Assembly: GCA_016194975.1 (NCBI GenBank)
Contig: JACQAM010000022.1
Span: forward strand, 1-64,000
Length of the DNA: 64,000 bases
Origin: Bacteroidota bacterium
Lineage (GTDB): Bacteria; Bacteroidota; Bacteroidia; Palsa-965
Reading direction: 5' to 3'
Below the pieces are notes generated by a model, which worked only from the letters and a program-made list of their open reading frames with translations, had not been told where the DNA came from and ran no database searches. Of this stretch, positions 1 to 8,830 are shown one piece after another (the stretch's first letter is position 1; every line of letters begins with the position of its first letter). The position numbers and the translations under genes were made by a program.

Positions 1-1
1 A

Positions 2-929
2 AATCCTACTCCAACTGTTACAACTACTACAACCGGCGCAACTATTTGTTCGGGAAGTTCTACAACGATCACTGCAAGTGGCGCTACAACTTATTCCTGG
101 ATGCCGGGAAGTTTGTCGGGAACTACTGTTACGGTTTCTCCAGCTTCAACTACTACTTACACCGTGACGGGAACCTCTGCCGGATGCAGTAGTACTGCAA
201 CACAACTTATAACAGTGAATCCTTCACCAACTGTTACGACCACTACAACTGGCGCAACTATTTGTTCGGGAAATTCCACCACAATCACCGCGAGCGGCGC
301 AACAACTTACGCGTGGATGCCGGGTAGTTTATCCGGAACTACAGTTACAGTTTCCCCGGCTTCGACTACTACTTACACAGTGACGGGAACGGCGGGCAAT
401 GGTTGCACAGCAACGGCAACAAGAACAATCACAGTAAATCCTACTCCAACTGTTACAACTACTACAACCGGCGCAACTATTTGTTCGGGAAGTTCTACAA
501 CGATCACTGCAAGTGGCGCTACAACTTATTCCTGGATGCCGGGAAGTTTGTCGGGAACTACTGTTACGGTTTCTCCCAACAACTTACGCGTGGATGCCGG
601 GAAGTTTGTCGGGAACTACTGTTACGGTTTCTCCGGCTTCGACTACTACTTACACAGTGACCGGAACGACGGGCAATGGTTGCACTGCAACGGCAACAAG
701 AACAATTACAGTGAATCCTTCTCCAACTGTTACAACAACCACAACCGGCGCAGCTATTTGTTCTGGAAGCTCAACCACGATCACGGCAAGTGGTGCTACA
801 ACTTATGCGTGGATGCCCGGTAGTTTGTCGGGAGCTACGGTTACCGTTTCTCCTGCGTCAACTACTACCTACACTGTGACGGGCACCACTGGGTTGTGTT
901 CTGGCACAACCACACAAATGATCACCGTA
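2..929 (+). repeat. Near-identical tandem repeats of 216-219 bp within a surface-protein gene
   Basis: Unit boundaries (the AAT codon of the NPxP motif) fall at 2, 218, 437, 714 and 930, so units are 216, 219, 277 and 216 bp. Bases 1-141 and 436-576 are identical. The 277-bp unit carries 58 extra bases, which is what breaks the frame. Units after 930 encode the same fold with much lower DNA identity, so the first four units look recently amplified or homogenised. Confidence 0.9.
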
Positions 930-2291
930 AATCCGAATCCGGGCGTAACATCTTCTTCATCGTCCCCATCGGTCTGCCAGAATGGAAACGTTACACTGAC
1001 CGCTTCGGGTGCAACAACCTACAACTGGATGCCGGGAAGCATGAGCGGAACAAGCATTACTGTTACGCCACTATCGACCACAACTTATACTGTTACCGGA
1101 ACAGATGTGAACGGATGTTCGAACACTTCGACACTCACCATTACTGTGAATTCATTGCCAACCGTCACGGCTTCTTCATCAAGTAGCACTGTCTGTTCTG
1201 GAAGCGCAGTTACACTTACTGCATCAGGAGCATCAACTTATAACTGGATGCCGATTAATGTGAATGGAAATCCTGTTACCGGTAATCCTGTTTCAAACAC
1301 TACTTACACCGTAACAGGAACGGATGCTGTTGGATGTTCCAGCACTGCAACGGTCATTGTCAACGTGAATGCTCTTCCGAATGTTACTGCATCAGAATCT
1401 GCAACGTCGGTTTGCACCGGGGATGCTGTTACTCTCAGCGCGAGCGGCGCAAACACTTATTTGTGGCAACCGATAAACACAACGGGAGCAACCGTGACCG
1501 ACGTTCCTGCATCAACAACAACGTATACCGTAACAGGAACCGATTTGAATGGATGCGCAAACACTGCACAGGAAACGGTAACTGTAAATCCGCTACCGAT
1601 AATAACTGCAACAGGGGATTCGCTTATTTGCGAAGGAAATTCAGCAAATCTTTCCGCAAGCGGTGCAACAAATTATACCTGGAATCCGGGTGCGCTCAAC
1701 GGATCAACTGTTGCAGTTTCTCCGGCTGCAACTACTTCCTATACCGTGTTGGGAACGGATGCAAACGGATGCAATGGATCTGCAACTTTTACCGTCACCG
1801 TCGATACGCCACCGGTTGCCGGAAATATTATCATCAATGGAACTACATTAACATCAAGCGTTGTCGGCACAACTTATCAGTGGTATTTAAATGGAAATCC
1901 TGTCTCCGGCGCAACTTCACAATCGTACACCGCAACACAGAATGGAACTTATACCGTGGAAGTATTTGATGCAGCAGGTTGCGGTTCCGGACAATCTTCC
2001 GGCGTAACAGACCCAACAGGTATTTCTGTTTCGTCGTCGGTAGAATTCATCAATCTATATCCGAATCCGAATAACGGACATTTCACACTGAATTTCAATT
2101 TGACAGAAAAATCAGATTGTACAGTGGATATTTACAATGCACTTGGTCAGTTGATCTATCGTGAAGCGCTTGGCGATTTTTCCGGCGAATACAAAAAAGA
2201 TCTTGACCTGAGTAATTATGGAAAAGGCGTTTACTCCGTGCGATTGAAAACCGGAACGAAAGAGCTTGCGATCAAAACGATCGTGTACTGA
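2..2291 (+). CDS. T9SS-sorted Ig-like repeat surface protein, 5' partial, frame broken near base 577
   Basis: Fragment of a large secreted surface protein; the 5' end lies outside the window and the frame is open from base 2. Up to about base 929 it is built of near-identical 72-73-residue Ig/PKD-like units, each with CSGxSTTITASGATTY, WMPGSLSG and TTTYTVTGT. After 930 the units diverge. A QWYLNGNPVSGATSQ-containing module follows (about 1803-2010), and the last 85 residues (from about 2035) are a T9SS type A sorting domain with LYPNPNNGHFTL and YSVRLKTG. The coding frame shifts by one base at about 576/577, inside a 58-bp partial duplication, so either the gene is broken or the assembly misjoined repeats. 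Likely a surface adhesin or filament protein (inference). No ligand or enzyme domain is visible. Confidence 0.85.
521..636 (+). repeat. 58-bp partial tandem duplication that shifts the reading frame
   Basis: A block beginning ACAACTTA occurs at 521 and again at 579, 58 bp apart (3 x 19 + 1). The copies differ at the codons after ACAACTTA (TTCC versus CGCG) and just after the block (CAAC versus GGCTTCG). The second copy resembles the unit near 300-360 rather than its neighbour, so the join links two different units. The net +1 moves the frame. Strand slippage, unequal crossover or misassembly could all make it. Confidence 0.8.
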
Positions 2292-2428
2292 TAACAAAAT
2301 CTGCCGGCTGATTTTAGCTCCATTCGTGATTTTTTCATTCTGAATTCTCCCTTTTTCTCCCGACATTTACTTTCCGTTCCGACTTCCCCGGGGTCCATGA
2401 AATTTCATCTCTAAAAACATCCGCTGCA

Positions 2429-5400
2429 ATGTTCCGCTCCGTAAAAATCTGCACTCTTCTTCTTTCAATTTTTTTCTGCTCCCGGATTCTGTTTGCGCAG
2501 AATTCCAATAACTGGATCGATCTCTGGCAAACGCCGGGAACTAATTTTTTCGTTGTCAAAGCTGCGTTCGATTCCGCTTATTACGATCGTGAACAGGAAA
2601 TGATCCGCGACATGCGCGAGCATCCGCGTGACTCGCACGGAAATGAAGAGCTGGATGGAACTTATTTTCAGTTCAAACGCTGGGAATATTTCATGCAGCC
2701 GCGCGTGGGCGAAACAGGTGATGTTTCTATTGTGAATACGACCAATCAGAAATTCAACGAATATCTTCAAGGCAATCCTGCTGCAATGACAATGCATAAT
2801 TCTTCAGTCGCAAGAATGCAGTCTTCCTCTTCCTGGTCATTCGTAGGCCCAACGGGGGCGCCCACAAATTCAGGCGCGGGAAGATTGTGTTGCATACGAT
2901 TCGATCCGGTTACGACAACGACCATGTACGTGGGTACGCCCGCAGGAGGTTTGTGGAAATCTACCAATAGCGGAACCACGTGGACATGCCTGACCGATTT
3001 TCTTCCTGAGATCGGATGTTCTGATGTTGCTATAGATCCAACCAACACCAACATCATATACATGGCAAGTGGCGACAATGATGCAGGCGACAGTCCAAGT
3101 ATCGGTGTAATGAAAAGTACGGATGGTGGGTTGTCTTGGAACACAACCGGTCTCAGTTTTACTTCGAGCCAGGTTCGCCGCATCGGGCGATTGCTTATCG
3201 ATCCTTCGAATCCGAATATTCTTTATGCAGGAACATCCTCCGGCATTTACAAAACTTATGATGCAGGAGTTAACTGGTATCTTGTTTCGCAGCTCAACAC
3301 ACAGGATATGGAATTCAAACCGGGGGATCCGAATACGATTTATGCTTGTAAAACTTCTTTTTTCAAAAGTACAAATGGCGGATTAACATGGTCGCTCATT
3401 ACTACAGGGCTTCCGCAAAGCAGTATTGTTGCCCGTCTGGCAATTGCAGTTACGCCGGCTGCGCCTGATAATGTTTACGTCGTGGCCGCGCATACCTCTT
3501 CTTATATTTCCGAGGGAGTTTATCTCTCGACGAATTCAGGAAGTTCGTTCACTCCGCAATCCGGTCAACCGAATTTGCTCGGATGGGATCCTTCCGGTGG
3601 CGACAATACCGGGCAGGGATGGTATGATCTTTCTATTGCTGTTGCGCCTTATGATGCGAATATTGTTCTCGTTGGCGGTGTGAATGTCTGGAGAAGTGAT
3701 GATGCCGGTGTGAACTGGACGCTCAATGCGCACTGGACGGGATCGGGCGCACCTTACGTGCATGCGGATGTGCACGATATTGTTTTCGATCCGGTTGCCG
3801 GAGGAAGTTATTACATCGGTTGCGACGGAGGAATTTTTAAAACTGTAAATGACGGTGGAAGTTTTTCCGACTTGAGTCACAATCTCAGCATTGCCCAGAT
3901 TTACAGTCTGGGATTATCTCAGCTTAATTCCGGAACTCTTATCACCGGCCATCAGGATAACGGAACGAATGTAAAAGTCGGCGCAAATTATTTTGAAGGT
4001 CTCGGCGGCGACGGAATGGTTTGTTTTATTGACAGAACCAATGATGGAAATATGTTTGGTGAATTGTATTATGGCGCATTCAATCGCTCAACGAATGGCG
4101 GCGGTTTCTGGTCGGGAATTACCAGTGGATTGACCGGGAGTGCCGATTGGGTAACTCCGTGGTGCCAGGACCCTGTGAATGCAAATACACTTTACGCCGG
4201 GTATGATCAGCTTTTTAAATCGACGGACTTGGGAAATACCTGGAATCCTACGAGTACAACTATGCTCGGTGTTTTAAAAGATATTGAGATCGCTCCTTCC
4301 AACAATCAGATCATTTATACAACAACCGGTGTTGGCGTTACACGATCTTCCGATGGCGGAGTTACATGGGCCAACATCACTCCTTCCGTCAACACTTCTT
4401 CTTCTTCTATTACAAAAATTGCTGTGAGCAGTTATGATCCGAATAAAATCTGGATCTCATTGAGCGGATATACTCCGAATATGAAATGTTTTTACAGCGC
4501 CGATGGCGGAACAACGTGGACCAATATTTCTTACGGACTTCCGAATCTTCCTGCTAATTGTATTACCAGTGTTCCGGGTTCAATGAGTGATGCAATATTC
4601 ATCGGGTGTGACGTGGGCGTTTATTACCGCGATAATTCTTCTGCCAACTGGCAACCTTTTTTTCAATCACTTCCGGATGCGCCTGTTTATGATCTGAAAA
4701 TTTTTAAACCCACAATGATCCTGCGTGCGGCAACTTATGGCCGCGGTGTTTGGGAAGTTCCGATCGATCAGTCGTTGCTGGTTCCGCAGCCAAATTTCAC
4801 AGCTAACCTGAGAAATGTTTGTCCCGGTCAAAGTATTTCATTCACCGATCTCTCGACAATGAATCCTGTTTCCTGGCAATGGAGTTTCCCCGGCGGAAAT
4901 CCTTCTTCGTCCACGGTGCAGAATCCATCCATAGTTTACAATACTCCCGGAACTTATCCGGTAACACTTGTCGCCACCAATGCAGCAGGCAATGCAACAT
5001 TGACACAAACTGCTTACATCACTGTGAACGGAAATGTTCAGCCGCCTTTCGTGGAAGGATTTTTGAATTCAACTTTTGTTCCCGCAGGATGGACAACGCT
5101 CAATGGAGGCAACCAGAATTTTTTCTGGCAACGCAGTAATACAGTCGGACACAACAGCACGAATTCTGCGTACTTCAATAATTATACACAGAATGGCGGA
5201 GGCGACAAAGATGACATCCGCACAATGGGATTGGATTTCACCGGTTATTCTTCGCTGCAATTGCAGTTCGATGTGGCTTACGCGCGCTACAGTAATTCAC
5301 GATCCGATTCACTCGAGGTTCGCGTTTCAACCGATTGCGGTGTAACATGGACAACTGTTTACGTGAAAGGCGGATTGACACTCGCCACTGCGGGAACGCT

Positions 5401-6748
5401 GAGCACCCCCTTCACTCCTTCTAACAATCAGTGGAGAACAGAAACGGTAAATCTCGGTGCATACGCCAATCAAAGTGATGTGATCTTCGCTTTCAGAAAT
5501 CACGCGCGTCACGGAAATTATCTTTACGTTGATAATATCAATATCGCCGGAACTGCAAATGCCGCTCCCGTAGCTTCGTTCTCCATGAATGGAAATGTAT
5601 GTGAAAATAATGCGGTAACATTCAATGATCTTTCATCGCCTGTGCCGGCTTCATGGATGTGGTATTTCCCCGGAGGAAATCCGTCAACCTCCACTTCACA
5701 GAATGCAACAACCATTTTTGCAACGGCAGGCACTTACACTGTTTCGCTTGTTTCCACAAATTCATTCGGCAGCGATTCTGTTTCACAGGTGATCACTGTT
5801 AATTCTTCGCCGGCGATAAATGCAGGAGCCGATTCATCTTATTGCAGCGGAACGTATGTGCAACTCAATGCAAGCGGAGGAACCACTTACAGCTGGTCGC
5901 CATCCACAGGAATGAGCAATCCCAATGTTGCTGATCCCGGAATTTACCTGACCGCTTCCGGAACCTTCGTTGTGTTAGGATACAACCCTCTCGGATGTTA
6001 TTCTTCCGACACCGTTGCCATCACCATCAAACCGAATCCTGCATTCTCTGTTAATGCAGCCCCTTCCATCATTTGCGTGGGAGATACTTCTTTGCTTACG
6101 GTTACAAATCCGGCATGGAGTTATGCGTGGACACCAACGAACACATTGAATATTGCAACCGGCGATAGCGTGGTTGGATCGCCAACGCAAACCACAAATT
6201 ACACAGTGATTGCAACAGATACCAATGGATGCACTGCAACGGGAATAAAAACAGTAACGGTCACTCCTCCGCTTATGACGCCTTCTGTACTCGTGAATGG
6301 GTTCCAGCTCACCTGTTCTGTTTTCGGTTATTCTTATCAGTGGTACCTCAATGGAAATCCGATCGCGGGTGCCACTTCTCAAACCTATACTGCAACGCAG
6401 GTTGGAAATTATTCCGTGGAAGCATTCACTTACCAGGGATGTTCTTCCGGAATTTCTTCGCAGTTGTTCGTGAACGGAATAGAGGATCATTCTTCAATGC
6501 CGATCTTCAGCGTCGCACCGAATCCGAACAGCGGAGAATTCGATCTTTCATTCGTGGCGACAGAGAATGCCGATTACGTGCTGCAGATTTTCAGTATCGA
6601 TGGTAAACTTGTTTTCAATGATGAACTGAAGAAATTTTCCGGTTCCTACACAAAACATATTGACATCCGCAGCTACGGGGCCGGATCCTATGTTGTTCGT
6701 TTGACGAATGAGAAACAGCAAACCGTGCAGCGCGTGATCGTGTTCTGA
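2429..6748 (+). CDS. T9SS-sorted sialidase/BNR-like beta-propeller protein with PKD domains
   Basis: Secreted 1439-residue protein. A signal peptide spans residues 1-24 (ending LFAQ). Residues about 130-770 hold many BNR/VPS10-like motifs (STDGGLSW, STNGGLTW, SSDGGVTW), typical of a sialidase-like propeller, but no sialidase catalytic set is evident. Two PKD domains (about 795-870 and 1055-1130) flank a jelly-roll 'choice-of-anchor' type domain (about 880-1050, with FLYVDNINIAG-like end). Ig-like segments and a QWYLNGNPIAGATSQ module follow, and the last 85 residues are a T9SS type A sorting domain (APNPNSGEFDLSF ... YVVRLTNEKQQ). It lies 137 bp after the previous T9SS gene. Probably cell-surface attached; substrate unknown. 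Confidence 0.9.
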   Translation: MFRSVKICTLLLSIFFCSRILFAQNSNNWIDLWQTPGTNFFVVKAAFDSAYYDREQEMIRDMREHPRDSHGNEELDGTYFQFKRWEYFMQPRVGETGDVSIVNTTNQKFNEYLQGNPAAMTMHNSSVARMQSSSSWSFVGPTGAPTNSGAGRLCCIRFDPVTTTTMYVGTPAGGLWKSTNSGTTWTCLTDFLPEIGCSDVAIDPTNTNIIYMASGDNDAGDSPSIGVMKSTDGGLSWNTTGLSFTSSQVRRIGRLLIDPSNPNILYAGTSSGIYKTYDAGVNWYLVSQLNTQDMEFKPGDPNTIYACKTSFFKSTNGGLTWSLITTGLPQSSIVARLAIAVTPAAPDNVYVVAAHTSSYISEGVYLSTNSGSSFTPQSGQPNLLGWDPSGGDNTGQGWYDLSIAVAPYDANIVLVGGVNVWRSDDAGVNWTLNAHWTGSGAPYVHADVHDIVFDPVAGGSYYIGCDGGIFKTVNDGGSFSDLSHNLSIAQIYSLGLSQLNSGTLITGHQDNGTNVKVGANYFEGLGGDGMVCFIDRTNDGNMFGELYYGAFNRSTNGGGFWSGITSGLTGSADWVTPWCQDPVNANTLYAGYDQLFKSTDLGNTWNPTSTTMLGVLKDIEIAPSNNQIIYTTTGVGVTRSSDGGVTWANITPSVNTSSSSITKIAVSSYDPNKIWISLSGYTPNMKCFYSADGGTTWTNISYGLPNLPANCITSVPGSMSDAIFIGCDVGVYYRDNSSANWQPFFQSLPDAPVYDLKIFKPTMILRAATYGRGVWEVPIDQSLLVPQPNFTANLRNVCPGQSISFTDLSTMNPVSWQWSFPGGNPSSSTVQNPSIVYNTPGTYPVTLVATNAAGNATLTQTAYITVNGNVQPPFVEGFLNSTFVPAGWTTLNGGNQNFFWQRSNTVGHNSTNSAYFNNYTQNGGGDKDDIRTMGLDFTGYSSLQLQFDVAYARYSNSRSDSLEVRVSTDCGVTWTTVYVKGGLTLATAGTLSTPFTPSNNQWRTETVNLGAYANQSDVIFAFRNHARHGNYLYVDNINIAGTANAAPVASFSMNGNVCENNAVTFNDLSSPVPASWMWYFPGGNPSTSTSQNATTIFATAGTYTVSLVSTNSFGSDSVSQVITVNSSPAINAGADSSYCSGTYVQLNASGGTTYSWSPSTGMSNPNVADPGIYLTASGTFVVLGYNPLGCYSSDTVAITIKPNPAFSVNAAPSIICVGDTSLLTVTNPAWSYAWTPTNTLNIATGDSVVGSPTQTTNYTVIATDTNGCTATGIKTVTVTPPLMTPSVLVNGFQLTCSVFGYSYQWYLNGNPIAGATSQTYTATQVGNYSVEAFTYQGCSSGISSQLFVNGIEDHSSMPIFSVAPNPNSGEFDLSFVATENADYVLQIFSIDGKLVFNDELKKFSGSYTKHIDIRSYGAGSYVVRLTNEKQQTVQRVIVF

Positions 6749-6770
6749 TATTTTTTTCCTGTAGTTAATT

Positions 6771-7328
6771 ATGAATGCGAAGATCTCCGAATGGAATATT
6801 GACAGAAGCTGGACGTTATTCCTCGACAGGGACGGTGTGATCAACAAACGTTTTCCCGGCGATTATGTGAAGTGCATGGAAGAATTTGAATTTCTTCCAT
6901 TGGTAAAAGAAAGCATTGCGGAACTTTCATTTCTCTTTGGAAAAATAATTGTCATTACCAACCAGCAGGGAATCGGAAAAGGATATTATTCGCATGAAGA
7001 TCTCGCGCACATACATGCGCACATGAAAAAAGAAATTGAAATGGCGGGAGGAAAAATAGATGCTGTTTTTTACGCGCCTCAACTGGAAGAAGAAAAATCG
7101 CCAATGAGAAAACCCGGGATAGGAATGGCGCTGCAGGCGAAAAAAGTGCTGCCCGAAATTGATTTTGCAAAAAGCATCATCGTCGGAGATTCGGAAAGTG
7201 ATATGGAATTCGGAAAGCGCGCCGGGATGAAAACAATTTTCGTGGGAAAAGAAAAAGATGTAGCCATGAAATGTGATGGCTATGTGAGCGATCTCGGCGC
7301 GGCACGAACTTTTCTGCAGGGATTCTGA
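6771..7328 (+). CDS. HAD-family hydrolase, HisB-N/GmhB type phosphatase
   Basis: A 185-residue cytoplasmic HAD phosphatase of the histidinol-phosphatase/heptose-bisphosphatase (HAD-IIIA) class. Motif I is LFLDRDGVIN with nucleophile D19 and D21; motif II is ITNQQGIGKG (about 58-67); RKPGIGM supplies the motif III Lys region; motif IV is GDSESDMEFGKRAG (about 143-156). GmhB proteins usually bind zinc with cysteines between motifs II and III; here that stretch reads YAPQLEEEKSPMRKP and has no cysteine. It starts 22 bp after the preceding stop. Heptose phosphate is a possible substrate, but the loss of the zinc site makes another sugar or amino-acid phosphate just as plausible. Confidence 0.85.
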   Translation: MNAKISEWNIDRSWTLFLDRDGVINKRFPGDYVKCMEEFEFLPLVKESIAELSFLFGKIIVITNQQGIGKGYYSHEDLAHIHAHMKKEIEMAGGKIDAVFYAPQLEEEKSPMRKPGIGMALQAKKVLPEIDFAKSIIVGDSESDMEFGKRAGMKTIFVGKEKDVAMKCDGYVSDLGAARTFLQGF

Positions 7329-7334
7329 TTCCGG

Positions 7335-7353
7335 TTGGCGGACCAACCGCCAA
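7335..7353 (+). terminator. Stem-loop after the HAD phosphatase gene
   Basis: Inverted repeat with 7-bp arms (TTGGCGG / CCGCCAA) and a 5-base loop, just after the stop at 7328. There is no T-tract downstream, so it could be a 3' stabilising hairpin rather than an intrinsic terminator. Confidence 0.4.
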
Positions 7354-7465
7354 TTCATCATAGCCCGCTGATTAATCGGTGAGTTATGACGAAAATTTTT
7401 CCAAAAAATAATTGTGACTTTCCGCGACCCATGGTATTATGAGTTCAAACGACACATAAAAAGCC

Positions 7466-8830
7466 ATGAAAAATTCGCATTTTATCCCTCTGTGTGCGCT
7501 CGCGGCAGCGCTCACCTGCCTGTGTTTCGCCTCGTGCAAACCCGACCAGAAAACAGCCGGCAACACACGCCACGCTGTTGATCCTGCTCTGAAAGACGAT
7601 GTTCCCTTCCGCGATTTTGATGTGGATGTTGCTAATGACGACACTGTTCGTCTCGGTGAAGGAACAAACATTTACATTCCGAAAAATATTTTTGTGGATG
7701 CCAATGGAAATCCTGTCAATGGAAAAATTCAATTGCATTACCGCGCATTCTATACACCGGGAGAGATCATTGCTTCTGGAATTACCATGGTTTACGATAC
7801 TTCGGGAACCGATCACACATTCGCTTCTGCCGGAATGTTCCAGATCTCCGGAACACAGAATGGAAATCCTGTTTCTATTGCTCCGGGAAAATCGATCAGC
7901 ATGGATTTCGCTTCATCAAAAAATGATGCGGATTATAATTTCTATGAACTCGATACGGCTAATGCCAAATGGGGATTTGTTTCCACTTCTACCGCCGGGC
8001 CGAATACGCTTCGCATGAAATTGCTTGCTGCCATTGATAAATTTTTTCCGAAGCCGGTGGACCCGCATGAATATGATCCTTCCAAAGCAATTCTGAATCT
8101 GGATGTGGATGTTTCCGATCATCCTGAACTTTCGGGTTATTCCAATATTCTCTGGCAATATGCGGGAACAGGAACCGATCCCGAAAAAAATAAATGGATC
8201 TACGATGAAGAATGGACCTCGGCTAAACTGGTGATGAATGATTCCAATACCTGCCGTTACAACATGAAACTTTCTGACAACAGCAGAACTTTTTCTACTG
8301 ATGTTTATCCTTCGCTCAAAGGAGAAAATTACCAGAAAGCAAAAGAGGATTTTAAAACAAAAATGTTCGCCTTCGAAAATTCGGAACGCGGCCGCCAGCA
8401 GAATAGAATAAACGTTGCACTAACGCAACAATTCGAACGCAAATTAAATATTAACCGCTTTGGTATTTGCAACTTCGATATGTGGGCCATCTATGGTAAA
8501 GTGCGCCAGATACGCGCACGTTTTCATTTCGATGATGCCGAATTTGAAAAAAATCTTGAGAACGTTGCCGTGTTCGTGTGCGCCGTGGGAGGAAGATTCA
8601 TCCGCACTTATGTCGGTTCTGAAATTGCGGATATTAGCTATATTCAGGAACGCAATAGTTGTGTCATTGCGGTTTTGCGCGGAACATCCAAAGCGTGTAT
8701 TCTCAATAACAATGAATTCATTGGTGAGTGCCCGAAAGACCGCGATGGAATTGCAGATTTTCATCTGCACAAAACTTCTAAGGCCGTCACCAACAGTAAA
8801 GACATAGATGAACTGATCTCCCAATTATGA
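7466..8830 (+). CDS. Predicted lipoprotein of unknown function
   Basis: A 454-residue protein with a lipoprotein signal peptide: hydrophobic residues 7-22 and a lipobox CFASC with the lipidated Cys near residue 24. I do not recognise the family. Residues about 65-150 look like an extracellular beta-sandwich (IYIPKNIFVDANGNPVNGK, then SAGMFQISGTQNG), and the C-terminal half is mixed alpha/beta with RFGICNFDMWAIYGK near 325-340. Its stop overlaps the start of the following WG-repeat gene by 4 bp (ATGA), so the two are translationally coupled and probably act together at the envelope. The 137-bp upstream spacer has no clear promoter box. Confidence 0.85.
   Translation: MKNSHFIPLCALAAALTCLCFASCKPDQKTAGNTRHAVDPALKDDVPFRDFDVDVANDDTVRLGEGTNIYIPKNIFVDANGNPVNGKIQLHYRAFYTPGEIIASGITMVYDTSGTDHTFASAGMFQISGTQNGNPVSIAPGKSISMDFASSKNDADYNFYELDTANAKWGFVSTSTAGPNTLRMKLLAAIDKFFPKPVDPHEYDPSKAILNLDVDVSDHPELSGYSNILWQYAGTGTDPEKNKWIYDEEWTSAKLVMNDSNTCRYNMKLSDNSRTFSTDVYPSLKGENYQKAKEDFKTKMFAFENSERGRQQNRINVALTQQFERKLNINRFGICNFDMWAIYGKVRQIRARFHFDDAEFEKNLENVAVFVCAVGGRFIRTYVGSEIADISYIQERNSCVIAVLRGTSKACILNNNEFIGECPKDRDGIADFHLHKTSKAVTNSKDIDELISQL

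Noticed and set aside
1-2291. CRISPR-like array from regular repeats
   Set aside because: Units are protein-coding, 216 bp long and without unique spacers.
5975-6490. 171-codon minus-strand frame inside the second T9SS gene
   Set aside because: Arg/Cys-rich antisense of an Ig-repeat region; no domain.
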